DNA of 64,000 bases from an uncultured delta proteobacterium (GTDB taxonomy: Bacteria > Desulfobacterota > Syntrophia > Syntrophales > UBA8958). Position 1 is the first letter of the stretch, and each line of letters starts with the position of its first letter. Made by a program: the position numbers and the translations under genes. Under the pieces are notes generated by a model. That model was not told the DNA's origin, made no database searches, and saw nothing but the letters and a program-made list of their open reading frames with translations. The stretch spans positions 1 through 64,000 of the forward strand of contig CAISJV010000078.1 of assembly GCA_903885795.1 (NCBI GenBank), written 5' to 3'. This document shows positions 6,552-14,308 of the stretch, piece after piece.

Positions 6552-7232
6552 TCATACATTTGAGGGCAGTGAGTTATCGCGGCCATGAAAAATATCCATA
6601 TTCATCGCTTTCAGGTCGGCGGCGAAGACGCCTGGATCAAAAGGTTGCGCCCATTTCACGGCCGCCAGCAACTCCACGGGAAACTCCTGGATCATTCTGG
6701 AAATTTCGAGGGGCTCGACCCAGAGATCCTTCTGTCGGGCTTCGCTGAAAATATCCGGCCAGGAAAAGGAAAAGCGCCGGGCGATAGAGAGGATATCGGC
6801 TATGTCTTTCGGTTCCCGCCGGGAGAGGGCGCACAGCTTGTTCGACAGAATGTTCCGCCAGTGGTCGATGCGGGGATAAAACGGCGCTTCCTGAAAATCG
6901 CCATAATGAAACGCCACATCATTGATGAAGTCGATCTTAAGCGGCGTCTCCTCCTCGCGGGCCAGGATCCGAACGAAGGTGTCGGCGGCGGTTCCGGGTT
7001 CAAGTGTGATTCCGCCGCGACGCAGGGCCTCCATGGCCTTTTTTACCTGCTCCCGGAAATCGGCTGCCCCATTGACGAAAAGATCGAGGTCGTCGGAATA
7101 GCGATGATGGAGGTAATGCCTGCCAAGCGCCGTCCCGCCGGTGAGATAGAACGCCGTATCCGCCTTGCTGATCAGCGCCAGGACCTTGTCCATGAAAGGG
7201 TAGAGTTTAGCCGAATAGTACGCTGCGGGCAT
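6552..7232 (-). CDS. AbiEii/AbiGii-type nucleotidyltransferase toxin
   Basis: 226-residue nucleotidyltransferase of the AbiEii family, the toxin side of type IV-like phage-abortive-infection pairs. The core FYLTGGTALGRHYLHHRYSD then DLDLF (residues about 28-52) gives the GG...SDDLD metal-binding motif, and KIDFIND near 100 supplies the third acidic residue. A downstream ...DIADILSIARRF helix is typical. Related enzymes (MenT) modify tRNA ends with nucleotides; that activity is only inferred here. Its start overlaps the preceding small gene by 26 bp, as in toxin-antitoxin operons. Confidence 0.85.
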   Translation of the reverse strand: MPAAYYSAKLYPFMDKVLALISKADTAFYLTGGTALGRHYLHHRYSDDLDLFVNGAADFREQVKKAMEALRRGGITLEPGTAADTFVRILAREEETPLKIDFINDVAFHYGDFQEAPFYPRIDHWRNILSNKLCALSRREPKDIADILSIARRFSFSWPDIFSEARQKDLWVEPLEISRMIQEFPVELLAAVKWAQPFDPGVFAADLKAMNMDIFHGRDNSLPSNV

Positions 7233-7446
7233 AGAGATAGCGATCCTTAAGGCTTGCGGGATAGAGGCAATCCAGCACCGGCGCGCTGAGGGCCTCCCGG
7301 AGACGGTCCGGGGGAATCAGCGCCAAGAGGGTGTACCAGTCATAGGTCGAAAGCAGCCGGCGATAAAGGTTGATCCGGTCGATGTGCCCGACGCGGTCGA
7401 TCTCGCCGCGCAACAAGCGGTGGAGCTGATCCGGATCCACATCCAT
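7207..7446 (-). CDS. AbiEii-associated small protein, probable antitoxin
   Basis: About 79 residues from the ATG at 7446 (VDPDQLHRLLRGEIDRVGHI, then LSAPVLDCLYPASLKDRYLY). This small helical protein is commonly found directly upstream of AbiEii-type genes and is presumed to be the antitoxin, though I recognise no named domain. The frame stays open to 7491 through repeat copy 9, giving an extra MQNAKMQDLTPICWD; both repeat ATGs are in frame because this copy has two extra bases. Which start is used is unclear. It overlaps the toxin gene by 26 bp. Confidence 0.7.
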   Translation of the reverse strand: MDVDPDQLHRLLRGEIDRVGHIDRINLYRRLLSTYDWYTLLALIPPDRLREALSAPVLDCLYPASLKDRYLYARSVLFG

Positions 7447-7458
7447 ATCCCAGCATAT

Positions 7459-7498
7459 GGGAGTCAGGTCTTGCATTTTAGCGTTTTGCATGGGGTGG
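7459..7498 (+). repeat. Array repeat unit A, copy 9
   Basis: Full copy with 2 extra bases between the blocks (GCATTTTAGCG) and one mismatch in block 1 (GGGAGTCAGG). Its right end directly abuts the stop codon of the ORF6N gene (7499-7501), and its left part lies inside the open frame of the AbiEii-associated gene. Confidence 0.9.
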
Positions 7499-8044
7499 CT
7501 ATTTTTTCTTCTTCTTTATCGTGTGCTTGAACTTCAAAACTGCAAAGTTCAACTCAATGGATGTCTCTGTATCGCTAGTTTGCAAGTCGTCATCAAAGAT
7601 TCCGGCGATCAATTCTCCACTTCTCTGCATCAGTGCCTTCTGATCAGATTTATCTTTAACATTCGATAACTCCTGAATGCTTCTTGATAGCTGTCTGATT
7701 TTTGCGAAAGTCTCGATGATTGCAAACGTCGCTTCTGTAGCCTGTTTGCTTTTCAAGATCGTAGCAATCATATACAAACCCTTTTCCGTGAAGGCCTTCG
7801 GTAAGGCTCTTGTCTTTGCAAACTTTGTGGTCGAATATTTCGACCGCAAATCCGCAAACTCTCCTTCGCTGATCTCAAACATATAATCATGGGGAAACTT
7901 GTCAGGATTATTCTTTACGGCCTCATTGATGCGTTTTGTCTCAACACTATACATTTCAGCGACATCGCTATCGAGCAGGACACTCTCGCCTCGCAGTACA
8001 ACAATCAGGTCCTTTAAATTCTCAATTTTTGCTATTGCGCCCAT
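7499..8044 (-). CDS. ORF6N-domain (KilA-N-like) DNA-binding protein
   Basis: 181 residues; the ORF6N domain spans about residues 8-95 (VLLDSDVAEMYSVETKRINE, FPHDYMFEIS, ALPKAFTEKGLYMIATILKS). ORF6N proteins are phage antirepressor-like DNA binders and often occur in mobile or toxin loci. The second half is helical (IIETFAKIRQLSRSIQELSN) with a basic tail of five lysines at the very end, just before the repeat. No partner is visible, so its role is unknown. The gene is complete, with repeat copies 9 and 10 at its ends. Confidence 0.85.
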   Translation of the reverse strand: MGAIAKIENLKDLIVVLRGESVLLDSDVAEMYSVETKRINEAVKNNPDKFPHDYMFEISEGEFADLRSKYSTTKFAKTRALPKAFTEKGLYMIATILKSKQATEATFAIIETFAKIRQLSRSIQELSNVKDKSDQKALMQRSGELIAGIFDDDLQTSDTETSIELNFAVLKFKHTIKKKKK

Positions 8045-8067
8045 ATCAGCTCATCCTTCTTAAACTT

Positions 8068-8106
8068 GGGGCTCAGGTATTGTTTATTAGCGTTTTGTAT
8101 GGGGCG
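8068..8106 (+). repeat. Array repeat unit A, copy 10
   Basis: Diverged full copy (GGGGCTCAGGTATTGTTTAT, TAGCGTTTTGTATGGGG). It lies between the DUF433/DUF5615 pair and the ORF6N gene. With copies 6a and 11 it shares TTTATTAGC in place of CATTAGC, so it belongs to a distinct sub-variant. Confidence 0.85.
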
Positions 8107-8113
8107 GAGACCA

Positions 8114-8470
8114 TTATTTTTCGGAAGATCGAATACGGACACCCATTGGTGTGATCACCGTAAAGGCTTGTGCTAACTCCTGACTATGCTTACTAATAAC
8201 AGAGGTCACGATTGCAGCTTTCTTAGCGGGAGTCAATCCTGCTAATCTAATGAGAACAACACCTGCCGAAATACGCCGCAGACGAAACACTAAATATCCA
8301 AAGTCTTTATCCGATGTTAATAATAGAGCCCCCTCTTTATTGGCCAATACAAGTACGATATCATCGGAAATACCCGGCGCCATTTCAGCAATGTAGCTGA
8401 CGGAATATCCTTCTTCACGAAGACGATCAACAATTTGTTTGTCGACGCCTTCATCCGCGAGAAGGTTCAT
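8114..8470 (-). CDS. DUF5615 PIN-like protein (probable toxin)
   Basis: 118-residue DUF5615 protein, a Mut7-C/PIN-like fold. Acidic residues DE near the start (MNLLADEGVD), a second Asp cluster at SDDIVL and DKDFG near residue 69-73 (TSDKDFGYLVF) form the expected metal site. Family knowledge suggests a nuclease toxin paired with DUF433. It overlaps the DUF433 gene by 4 bp (ATGA), so the two are cotranslated. Sequence looks complete. Confidence 0.85.
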   Translation of the reverse strand: MNLLADEGVDKQIVDRLREEGYSVSYIAEMAPGISDDIVLVLANKEGALLLTSDKDFGYLVFRLRRISAGVVLIRLAGLTPAKKAAIVTSVISKHSQELAQAFTVITPMGVRIRSSEK

Positions 8471-8700
8471 GCCGCTGCCTCGGCAGGATAAACAACATCA
8501 CCACGTAAAACTCCCGTGGTATATATCAGTGCAGCCTGAATTCCTTCGCGTGTGAGGCGTGGGTGGGATTCGAGTATTTGTTCTATAGATTCACCGGCAG
8601 CAAGTTTTTCCAGAATAAGCTCAACAGTTATTCGTGATCCGGCAATAACAGGCTTGCCCATCATAATAGTCGGGTCTGAAATAATCATATTCGTTTGCAT
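8467..8700 (-). CDS. DUF433 antitoxin
   Basis: 77-residue DUF433 protein (IMMGKPVIAGSRITVELILE, LAAGESIEQILESHPRLTRE, GIQAALIY), a helix-turn-helix-type fold usually encoded just before a DUF5615 or PIN toxin. It is thought to bind its own promoter and neutralise the toxin. The pair forms a two-gene operon with repeat copy 11 starting about 20 bp upstream. The predicted start ATG at 8700 follows a weak GAGAGG-like site. Confidence 0.85.
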   Translation of the reverse strand: MQTNMIISDPTIMMGKPVIAGSRITVELILEKLAAGESIEQILESHPRLTREGIQAALIYTTGVLRGDVVYPAEAAA

Positions 8701-8722
8701 TTTTACCTCTCTTTCGGGTCTC

Positions 8723-8766
8723 TTTTGGGGGTCAGGTCTTGTTTATTAGCGTTTTGCCTGGGAGGA
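8723..8766 (+). repeat. Array repeat unit A, copy 11
   Basis: Full copy of the TTTATTAGC sub-variant (GGGGGTCAGGTCTTG, TTTATTAGCGTTTTGCC). On the minus strand it provides the stop codon (TAA, 8746-8748) of a small ORF to its right. Confidence 0.9.
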
Positions 8767-8880
8767 TTTTGTTGTTTCCTTCCCCTGCTTGAAACAATCG
8801 GGCAGGGCGTAAATGGATTTATACGGCTCTTTGGCTATTTCCTCCTCGCTCATCTCTTTGAAACCTTCCTTCTTCAACAT
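8746..8880 (-). CDS. Small ORF, possible antitoxin remnant
   Basis: 44 codons starting MLKKEGFKEMSEEEIAKEPY, preceded by GAGG 8 nt before the ATG. The stop is inside repeat copy 11, so the native end was probably lost. Upstream in the same frame, MAKKIIKS (8925 downwards) is followed by an in-frame TAG and then EKEVIS before this ATG, which suggests an older longer gene with a nonsense mutation. I do not recognise the family. A TGTCCCC-type repeat fragment lies just upstream (8938-8957). Confidence 0.4.
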   Translation of the reverse strand: MLKKEGFKEMSEEEIAKEPYKSIYALPDCFKQGKETTKSSQAKR

Positions 8881-8952
8881 CGAGATAACCTCTTTTTCCT
8901 ACGATTTTATTATCTTTTTTGCCATTTTAGGTACTAATCAAGCTGTCCCCAA

Positions 8953-9414
8953 TTAATTTTTTCCAAAACTATTCAAAAAGGTATCTACATCGGTTTGGTA
9001 GATACTTCTCAAGGAGGCGGCATCCTCCAGAACGATCTTCAACTTCCTTTCGTCCAACTCGTATGAATAGGCATGTCTGAATAAATGCCTGAATGATCTG
9101 AGATTGTCGAGCAGGAGAAAGCATTCCTGAGACAGGAGACGAGGCCTTATTCCCTCTATGGAAATAGCCATCCTCTTAAGGAGTTCCAGATGATATTTGC
9201 TCTTGTCCTGTATATGGTTTTCGAATGTTTCCGCGACAATCTTGAACAGGTCTTCAAAAGCGCAATAGAGATTGTGCAACTGATACCCCACGCTCTCCAT
9301 TGCTGCCTTATCATTCTTTCGTTTTCGATCTTCAATCCTTGTATAGATGCCCTCTATCCCCTGTGTCTGGGCTTTTATCTCAGCGTGCAGAACAGCTAAT
9401 CTTTCCTTATCCAC
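8953..9414 (-). CDS. HepT-like HEPN protein
   Basis: 153-residue all-helical protein. The motif RSFRHLFRHAYSYELD (about residues 108-123) fits the R(x)4-6H RNase signature of HEPN domains, and YQLHNLYCAFEDLFKIVAET (about 44-63) is the typical preceding helix. It is the HEPN partner of the MNT gene that overlaps it by 19 bp, a pair of the HepT/MntA kind in which the nucleotidyltransferase modifies and silences the HEPN RNase. It is the only MNT/HEPN pair in the window with both members intact. Confidence 0.78.
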   Translation of the reverse strand: MDKERLAVLHAEIKAQTQGIEGIYTRIEDRKRKNDKAAMESVGYQLHNLYCAFEDLFKIVAETFENHIQDKSKYHLELLKRMAISIEGIRPRLLSQECFLLLDNLRSFRHLFRHAYSYELDERKLKIVLEDAASLRSIYQTDVDTFLNSFGKN

Positions 9415-9770
9415 CGGATGCCCCCTCTCTTGATCTTGTCCGCCAATCGGTGATCTTCCAGTTGAACGATATCCACGTCGCGACCCGCCTCTTCCGAGAT
9501 AAGAGACATCACCTTAAAAAAGTGCCTGTCATCCAGTCCGACAAAGCCGATATCGATGTCCGATCTTTCCGAAAATCTGAAAGGCTTTATTACAGAGCCA
9601 AACAGATATGCCTCTTCAAAGTCAATCTTTTCGCTTAACTCGCCAATGACCGCCAAGATTTTCTCTATCAACAAAAGCCGGAGCTCCTCCTGCTTTTTTC
9701 TTTTCTTTTCGACGACTTCATCAAGCAGTGTCGTTTTAAATATGCTAAATTCAGGGGTCAGGTCTTGCAT
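9396..9770 (-). CDS. MNT-type nucleotidyltransferase starting in the repeat
   Basis: 124 residues with AYLFGSVIKPFRFSERSDID (GS...SDID motif, about residues 53-72) and a second Asp region DVDIVQLED near 98. It is the probable AMPylating antitoxin for the HepT-like neighbour. The only ATG upstream of the motif is inside repeat copy 12, giving the N-terminus MQDLTPEFS; no GTG or TTG alternative exists between them. So the repeat seems to supply the translation start, although no Shine-Dalgarno is visible. Alternatively the true start was lost with an upstream segment. Confidence 0.72.
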   Translation of the reverse strand: MQDLTPEFSIFKTTLLDEVVEKKRKKQEELRLLLIEKILAVIGELSEKIDFEEAYLFGSVIKPFRFSERSDIDIGFVGLDDRHFFKVMSLISEEAGRDVDIVQLEDHRLADKIKRGGIRWIRKD

Positions 9771-9790
9771 TAGCGTTTTGCAAAGCTCTC
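9754..9790 (+). repeat. Array repeat, copy 12, A/B hybrid
   Basis: Right-most copy: unit A through TTAGCGTTTTGC, then GCAAAGCTCTC as found at the end of unit B instead of the usual ATGGGG. This hybrid end indicates recombination between the two repeat units. No copy is seen to the right of this position in the window. Confidence 0.85.
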
Positions 9791-10162
9791 AACGTTTTTC
9801 AGCGGGCGAAAATTCATAGGGGCACTGTCCCTCAATAAATACAGCTCCGCTCCCTCGGTTACAGAAGCATCCCGAGTGGTGGGGACGGGCATGTTTAAAA
9901 AAGTTGCTTAACATGATTAACATTATGAGAACATCGTAGATGAATACGGCATATATGGAAATAGTGCAATACCTTTTTGCTCGATAGTCTGTTATTATTC
10001 TTAATCCTTTCCCCGATCCATGATTAAGATGTTTGTCCCATTTTAACAGGTTTTCCCCCTATGGAAAATAAACCGGAAGGGTGATATGATTTTGCCCAAA
10101 GGCTTATTCCGGGCCTTCAGTAAGACCTTGAAATATTTTTAGTTTGCATCGGCAAAATCCTG
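9791..10162. other. Intergenic region left of the GspE gene
   Basis: About 370 bp without a supportable gene. Near its left end, GGGGCACTGTCCCTC is a short imperfect palindrome of dispersed-repeat type. The right part should hold the promoter of the gspE operon, but I cannot single out convincing -35/-10 boxes. Confidence 0.5.
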
Positions 10163-11710
10163 ATGGCTGAAAGGCGTAATCATAACATGAGCCAGGCTGT
10201 GGCTACTTTCAACATGGAAGAGCTTACCAAGGTTCCTCTCGTTCTGGACAGATTATCTTCCAGATTTATCCGTGAAAACCGGATAATCCCCCTGGAGATG
10301 AGAAATAATATCCTTGATATAATCATGGCGGACCCGACCGACCGGGAAGTAATCGACGCCCTCGGGGTTGCCCTGAGCGCCGATATTCAGGTCTATTCAG
10401 GCGATGGAAAGTTGATCGACGATTACATTGCCCGTTACTACGGCCAGGAAACCCAGGAAATCAACAAACTCATAGAAAACATCGACGACAAAGGATTCGA
10501 GTATACAGCCGAAGAGGGTGAGGATATCGGCCATCTCAAGGATCTGGCATCGGAAGCGCCCATCATCAAACTGGTGAACCTGATCATCGCCCGGGCCATA
10601 GAGAGCAGGGCAAGCGACATCCATGTCGAACCCTTCGATGACGAACTGATTGTTCGCTACCGTATTGACGGCGTGCTCCATAACGTCGAGACGGCGCCTA
10701 AAAAACTTCAGGCGGCCATCGTCTCCAGGATAAAGATCATGGCGAAACTGAATATTGCCGAGAGGAGACTCCCCCAGGACGGCCGCATCAGGATCAAGAT
10801 CAGCAACAAGGAAATCGATCTCCGCGTTTCAACTATTCCCGTCCTTTACGGTGAGAGTGTCGTCATGAGAATTCTCGACAAGGAAAGTATCGTGATCGAC
10901 CTTGGCCTGCTGGGTTTCCCGGATGATATCCTGGCTCAGTTTCAAAATCTCATCCAGAAACCCCATGGCATCATCCTTGTCACCGGACCTACGGGAAGCG
11001 GGAAAACCACGACCCTTTACGGCGCCCTGGACAAGATCAATTCCCCGGACAAAAAAATCATCACCGTGGAAGACCCCGTAGAATACCAGCTCAAGGGGGT
11101 CAATCAAATACAGGTCAAGCCCCAGATCGGCCTCAACTTTGCCAATACCCTGCGCCATATAATGAGGCAAGATCCCGATGTCATCATGATCGGGGAAATC
11201 CGGGACCTGGAAACCGCAGAGATGGCCGTCCAGTCGGCTCTTACTGGTCACATGGTCCTTTCGACGCTTCACACCAACGACGCCCCCAGCACCATCACGA
11301 GGCTTCTGGATCTCGGGGTCGAGAGCTTTCTTCTCTCCTCTACAATCAGGGGAATTCTGGCGCAGCGGCTCGTAAGGGTCATCTGCCCATTCTGCAAATA
11401 TAAGGACACATCGGCAATTGGCCTCAAAGATCCTGCCTCATCCGCCATTGATGCAGAAGCGGATATTTACCGGGGCAAGGGATGCGAAAAGTGTGCTTTC
11501 ACCGGCTACCGGGGCAGATCAGGGGTCTTCGAATTCCTTGCCGTTAATGATGAGCTTCGCAGGCTGATACTCAGGAACGCCGACGCCAATGAACTCCGGC
11601 AAATGGCGAAAAAGAACGGGATGAAAACCATCCTTGAGGACGGCGCCGCAAAGGTCAGGGCGGGGATTACCACCATGAGCGAGGTATTCCGAGTCACTCA
11701 GGAGGACTAA
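10163..11710 (+). CDS. gspE: GspE/PilB-type secretion ATPase
   Basis: 515-residue hexameric ATPase that powers pseudopilus or pilus assembly at the inner membrane. An N-terminal domain (1-120) precedes the catalytic part: SDIHVEP (Asp box), Walker A GPTGSGKTT (about residue 275), Walker B region DVIMIGEIRD and the His box LSTLHTNDAP. A four-Cys zinc site is complete: CPFC near residue 411 and CEKC near 444. The next gene begins one base after the stop, so both are in one operon. A second ATG at 10187 is an equally plausible start. Family naming between GspE and PilB is uncertain; the following GspF and GspH-like genes favour type II secretion. Confidence 0.9.
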   Translation: MAERRNHNMSQAVATFNMEELTKVPLVLDRLSSRFIRENRIIPLEMRNNILDIIMADPTDREVIDALGVALSADIQVYSGDGKLIDDYIARYYGQETQEINKLIENIDDKGFEYTAEEGEDIGHLKDLASEAPIIKLVNLIIARAIESRASDIHVEPFDDELIVRYRIDGVLHNVETAPKKLQAAIVSRIKIMAKLNIAERRLPQDGRIRIKISNKEIDLRVSTIPVLYGESVVMRILDKESIVIDLGLLGFPDDILAQFQNLIQKPHGIILVTGPTGSGKTTTLYGALDKINSPDKKIITVEDPVEYQLKGVNQIQVKPQIGLNFANTLRHIMRQDPDVIMIGEIRDLETAEMAVQSALTGHMVLSTLHTNDAPSTITRLLDLGVESFLLSSTIRGILAQRLVRVICPFCKYKDTSAIGLKDPASSAIDAEADIYRGKGCEKCAFTGYRGRSGVFEFLAVNDELRRLILRNADANELRQMAKKNGMKTILEDGAAKVRAGITTMSEVFRVTQED

Positions 11711-12907
11711 GTGCCCGTATTCACTTATCGTTCTACAACAATGGAAGGGATCGTCGCCGAGGGAGTCATCGAAGCCGCCGATGAAAAGTCTGCCATTGAA
11801 AGACTTAAGAATTCAGGCGTCATCCCCCTGGAAGTAAAAGCCCCTGCCGTAAGGGGTCTCGGGTCAAAAATCAATTTCAGAAGCCCCAAAGTCGATCTGG
11901 TGTCGTTCACAAATGAGATCTCATCCCTGTTGGCAGCGGGGCTCCCACTCGACCGGGGGCTTCAGATCCTCTCCGAGATATCCGAACAAAGAGGAATGAA
12001 AGAGATTGTTCAGTCGCTCCTCAAATCCATCCGGGGAGGAATGTCATTTTCCGAGTCTCTCCAGGGGCATCCGGATATATTCCCGCGGTTCTATGTCAAC
12101 ATGGTTCGGGCCGGCGAAGCGGGGGGCATTCTGGATACCATCCTGGACAGACTCAATGAATTTCTCGAATCATCAAAGGAACTAAAGGATCATGTTGTAT
12201 CCGCCATGATTTATCCGATGATTCTTCTCATAACGGGAGGAATCTCGATCATCCTCCTTCTTACCTTTGTCCTCCCGAGGTTTTCCGCCATTTTTGCCGA
12301 ACTTGGCAGCTCTCTTCCTTTTTCAACCCAGATTCTTATTGCTGTAAGCGGGATATTGAAATCATATGGATGGATCATGCTTGTCATAATGATCCCGGCA
12401 TGGCTTGCCTTCCGCAAATATATCTCCTCCGATAAAGGCAGGTATCAATGGGACAGTCTGAAACTCAAACTCATGGAAGATGTCATTAAAAAACTGGAGA
12501 CGGCCAGATTCTGCCGAACCCTGGGCACGCTTCTGGCCGGTGGCGTGCCCTTGCTACAGGCACTGAACAACTCCCGGGAGGTCATCAGCAACAGTGTCAT
12601 CGCCCTGGCTGTCGAGACCGTATCAAAAGGCGCCAAAGAGGGCAAAGGAATATCCGGGCCTCTTTCCCGTACCGGCCACTTCCCGCCCCTGGCGCTCTCC
12701 ATGATCAAGGTTGGCGAGGAAACGGGAACACTAGATCAAATGTTGATCCGGGTTGCCATTATCTATGAAAAGAGCCTGAAGCAGGCCGTCAAGAGATTCA
12801 TGTCCCTCCTGGAGCCGGTTATGATTCTTGTCATGGGTTTAATTATCGGGTTTATTGTTATTTCCATGCTTCTGGCAGTCTTCAGCATCTCCGATATCCC
12901 CCTGTGA
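11711..12907 (+). CDS. gspF: GspF-type inner-membrane platform protein
   Basis: 398-residue GspF/PilC protein starting with GTG directly after the gspE stop. Two repeated T2SSF domains are visible (about 65-190 and 265-390), each with the LLAAGLPL/LLAGGVPL motif, followed by a membrane segment; three hydrophobic stretches lie near residues 165-190, 215-235 and 365-390. It anchors the ATPase and moves pseudopilins into the fibre. Length matches the family (about 400). Confidence 0.92.
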   Translation: MPVFTYRSTTMEGIVAEGVIEAADEKSAIERLKNSGVIPLEVKAPAVRGLGSKINFRSPKVDLVSFTNEISSLLAAGLPLDRGLQILSEISEQRGMKEIVQSLLKSIRGGMSFSESLQGHPDIFPRFYVNMVRAGEAGGILDTILDRLNEFLESSKELKDHVVSAMIYPMILLITGGISIILLLTFVLPRFSAIFAELGSSLPFSTQILIAVSGILKSYGWIMLVIMIPAWLAFRKYISSDKGRYQWDSLKLKLMEDVIKKLETARFCRTLGTLLAGGVPLLQALNNSREVISNSVIALAVETVSKGAKEGKGISGPLSRTGHFPPLALSMIKVGEETGTLDQMLIRVAIIYEKSLKQAVKRFMSLLEPVMILVMGLIIGFIVISMLLAVFSISDIPL

Positions 12908-12953
12908 TAAAAGCGTGCGTAACAACCATGATTGACAGCAATCACAACAAATC

Positions 12954-13008
12954 ATGAAAATCCCCCCATCCCCCCTTTATCAAAAGGGGGGTAAGAGGGG
13001 ATTTTCAT
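12954..13008. repeat. Long GC/AT hairpin between gspF and gspH
   Basis: Nested inverted repeats: an outer 12-bp perfect stem (12954-12965 with 12997-13008, ATGAAAATCCCC) and an inner 9-bp stem (12970-12978 with 12983-12991, CCCCCCTTT) around a 4-nt loop. No T-run follows, so it is more likely a dispersed palindrome or an mRNA-processing structure than a terminator. A related hairpin is at 42226-42246. Confidence 0.8.
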
Positions 13009-13034
13009 ATAGCGGCAGGTGCAGGACATAAAAA

Positions 13035-13499
13035 ATGAAAAGACCGGGACAGGTGAAAAGGACGCATAAAGGCTTTACACTTCTCGAGATTATTATCGTC
13101 CTCTTTCTTGTTACCCTCATAATGGGTTTGTCTGCCGTTTTCTTTTCGAATTTCCTCCCCTCCGTCAAGTTCAATGCCGCCGGGAGGGAAATGACGGCCA
13201 TGATCCGCCATACCAGATCCCTGGCGCGCATGAACATGGTGAGCCAAACCTTTGTAATCGATCTCGATAACAAGACCTATGGGATTGAAGGACTGGATAC
13301 AAAGCACATCCCCCAGGAGTCCTCGGTCAAGGTTATCGATCCTTTCGCCGGCGAGATTACTAAGGGGAAATATTCCATCATTTTCCATCCTGCCGGAAGT
13401 ATGGGAGGGGGAACGATTATCCTGTCCACAAGAAAGAAAGCGTTGCGAATCGACATGGACCCCATAACGGGCGCCGTGCTTAATGTGGAGGGACATTAG
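13035..13499 (+). CDS. GspH-like pseudopilin
   Basis: 154 residues with a class-3 prepilin signal: basic leader MKRPGQVKRTHKG, then FTLLEIIIVLFLVTLIMG, with cleavage expected after G13 and Glu at position 5 of the mature protein. The soluble part (about 40-154) is a small beta-rich domain with FNAAGREMTAMIRHTRSLAR, a GspH/FimT feature. It is a minor pseudopilin at the tip of the type II pseudopilus. It follows gspF after 127 bp with the long hairpin between. Confidence 0.85.
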   Translation: MKRPGQVKRTHKGFTLLEIIIVLFLVTLIMGLSAVFFSNFLPSVKFNAAGREMTAMIRHTRSLARMNMVSQTFVIDLDNKTYGIEGLDTKHIPQESSVKVIDPFAGEITKGKYSIIFHPAGSMGGGTIILSTRKKALRIDMDPITGAVLNVEGH

Positions 13500-13585
13500 G
13501 GATTCCCTCCTTGAAAATCCTTGAACGGCGTGATAGACGTGCAACCGGGTCCCATCATAAATAATGGAAGGTGGCATGATACAAA

Positions 13586-14236
13586 ATGAAAATCAAAGTT
13601 CTCCTTGCCGACGATCATAAGATTTTCAGGGATGGCCTGCGAACCCTTATCGAAAAAGAAGGGATGGAAGTTGTGGGCGAAGCGGAAAATGGCAGAAAAG
13701 CAATCAAACTGGCGGAAAAGCTGCTGCCGAACGTGATTGTTATGGATGTCAGCATGCCGGATATGAACGGGATCGAGGCTACCAGAAAAATCAAGGCGGG
13801 CATGCCCGATGTAAAGGTTATTGCCCTTTCCATGCACTCGGACCGGCGGTTTGTCCTTGGCATGCTGGAAGCCGGGGCTTCGGGATACCTTCTCAAGGAT
13901 TGCGCCTTTGGCGAACTTGCCACCGCGATCAATCAGGTCTCCACAGGCAACACTTATCTGAGCCCCCAAATTGCCGACGTCGTCGTGAAAGGTTATCTCA
14001 ATAAAGCCAATGATTCTTCCACCATTGGCGGCGCCGTCCTGACATCGCGGGAACGCGAGATTTTACAGTTGATCGCAGAAGGATTGACGGCAAAGGAAAT
14101 CGCCGTTCATGTTTTTCTGAGTATCAAGACGATAGAAACTCACCGTCGAAATATCATGCAGAAGCTGAATATGAAAAGTACCGCAGACCTCACAAAATAT
14201 GCCATCCGGGAAGGCCTGGTTTCTTTGGATGCCTGA
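13586..14236 (+). CDS. NarL/FixJ-family response regulator
   Basis: 216 residues: receiver domain (3-120) with acidic pair DD (9-10), phospho-acceptor Asp54 (VIVMDVSMP), conserved S/T near 82 and Lys near 104 (LLKD); then a LuxR-type helix-turn-helix (about 150-212: LTSREREILQLIAEGLTAKE, IAVHVFLSIKTIETHRRNIM). It controls transcription after phosphorylation by a histidine kinase not present in this window. It may regulate the adjacent secretion genes, but that is only positional. Confidence 0.93.
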   Translation: MKIKVLLADDHKIFRDGLRTLIEKEGMEVVGEAENGRKAIKLAEKLLPNVIVMDVSMPDMNGIEATRKIKAGMPDVKVIALSMHSDRRFVLGMLEAGASGYLLKDCAFGELATAINQVSTGNTYLSPQIADVVVKGYLNKANDSSTIGGAVLTSREREILQLIAEGLTAKEIAVHVFLSIKTIETHRRNIMQKLNMKSTADLTKYAIREGLVSLDA

Positions 14237-14308
14237 CAGGGAGCTTCTTCAAGCAGTTCATCGTCCTTGAGCTCCATAAAATATGTAAAGATACTTAAGT
14301 GGGACAGT

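Noticed and set aside
6585-7250. 221-codon plus-strand ORF opposite the AbiEii gene
   Set aside because: The minus-strand gene has the nucleotidyltransferase motifs and operon overlap; the plus frame has none.
8938-8957. Additional copy of array repeat unit A
   Set aside because: The sequence AGCTGTCCCCAATTA is of a different repeat type and does not share block 1 or block 2.
359-9790. CRISPR array
   Set aside because: The repeats are separated by whole genes (0.2-1.5 kb), not 30-40 bp spacers, and no cas gene is present.
359-9790. Classical integron cassette array
   Set aside because: The repeats show no attC-type inverted R'/R'' core sites (GTTRRRY) and no IntI-like integrase is near; only the general layout is similar.
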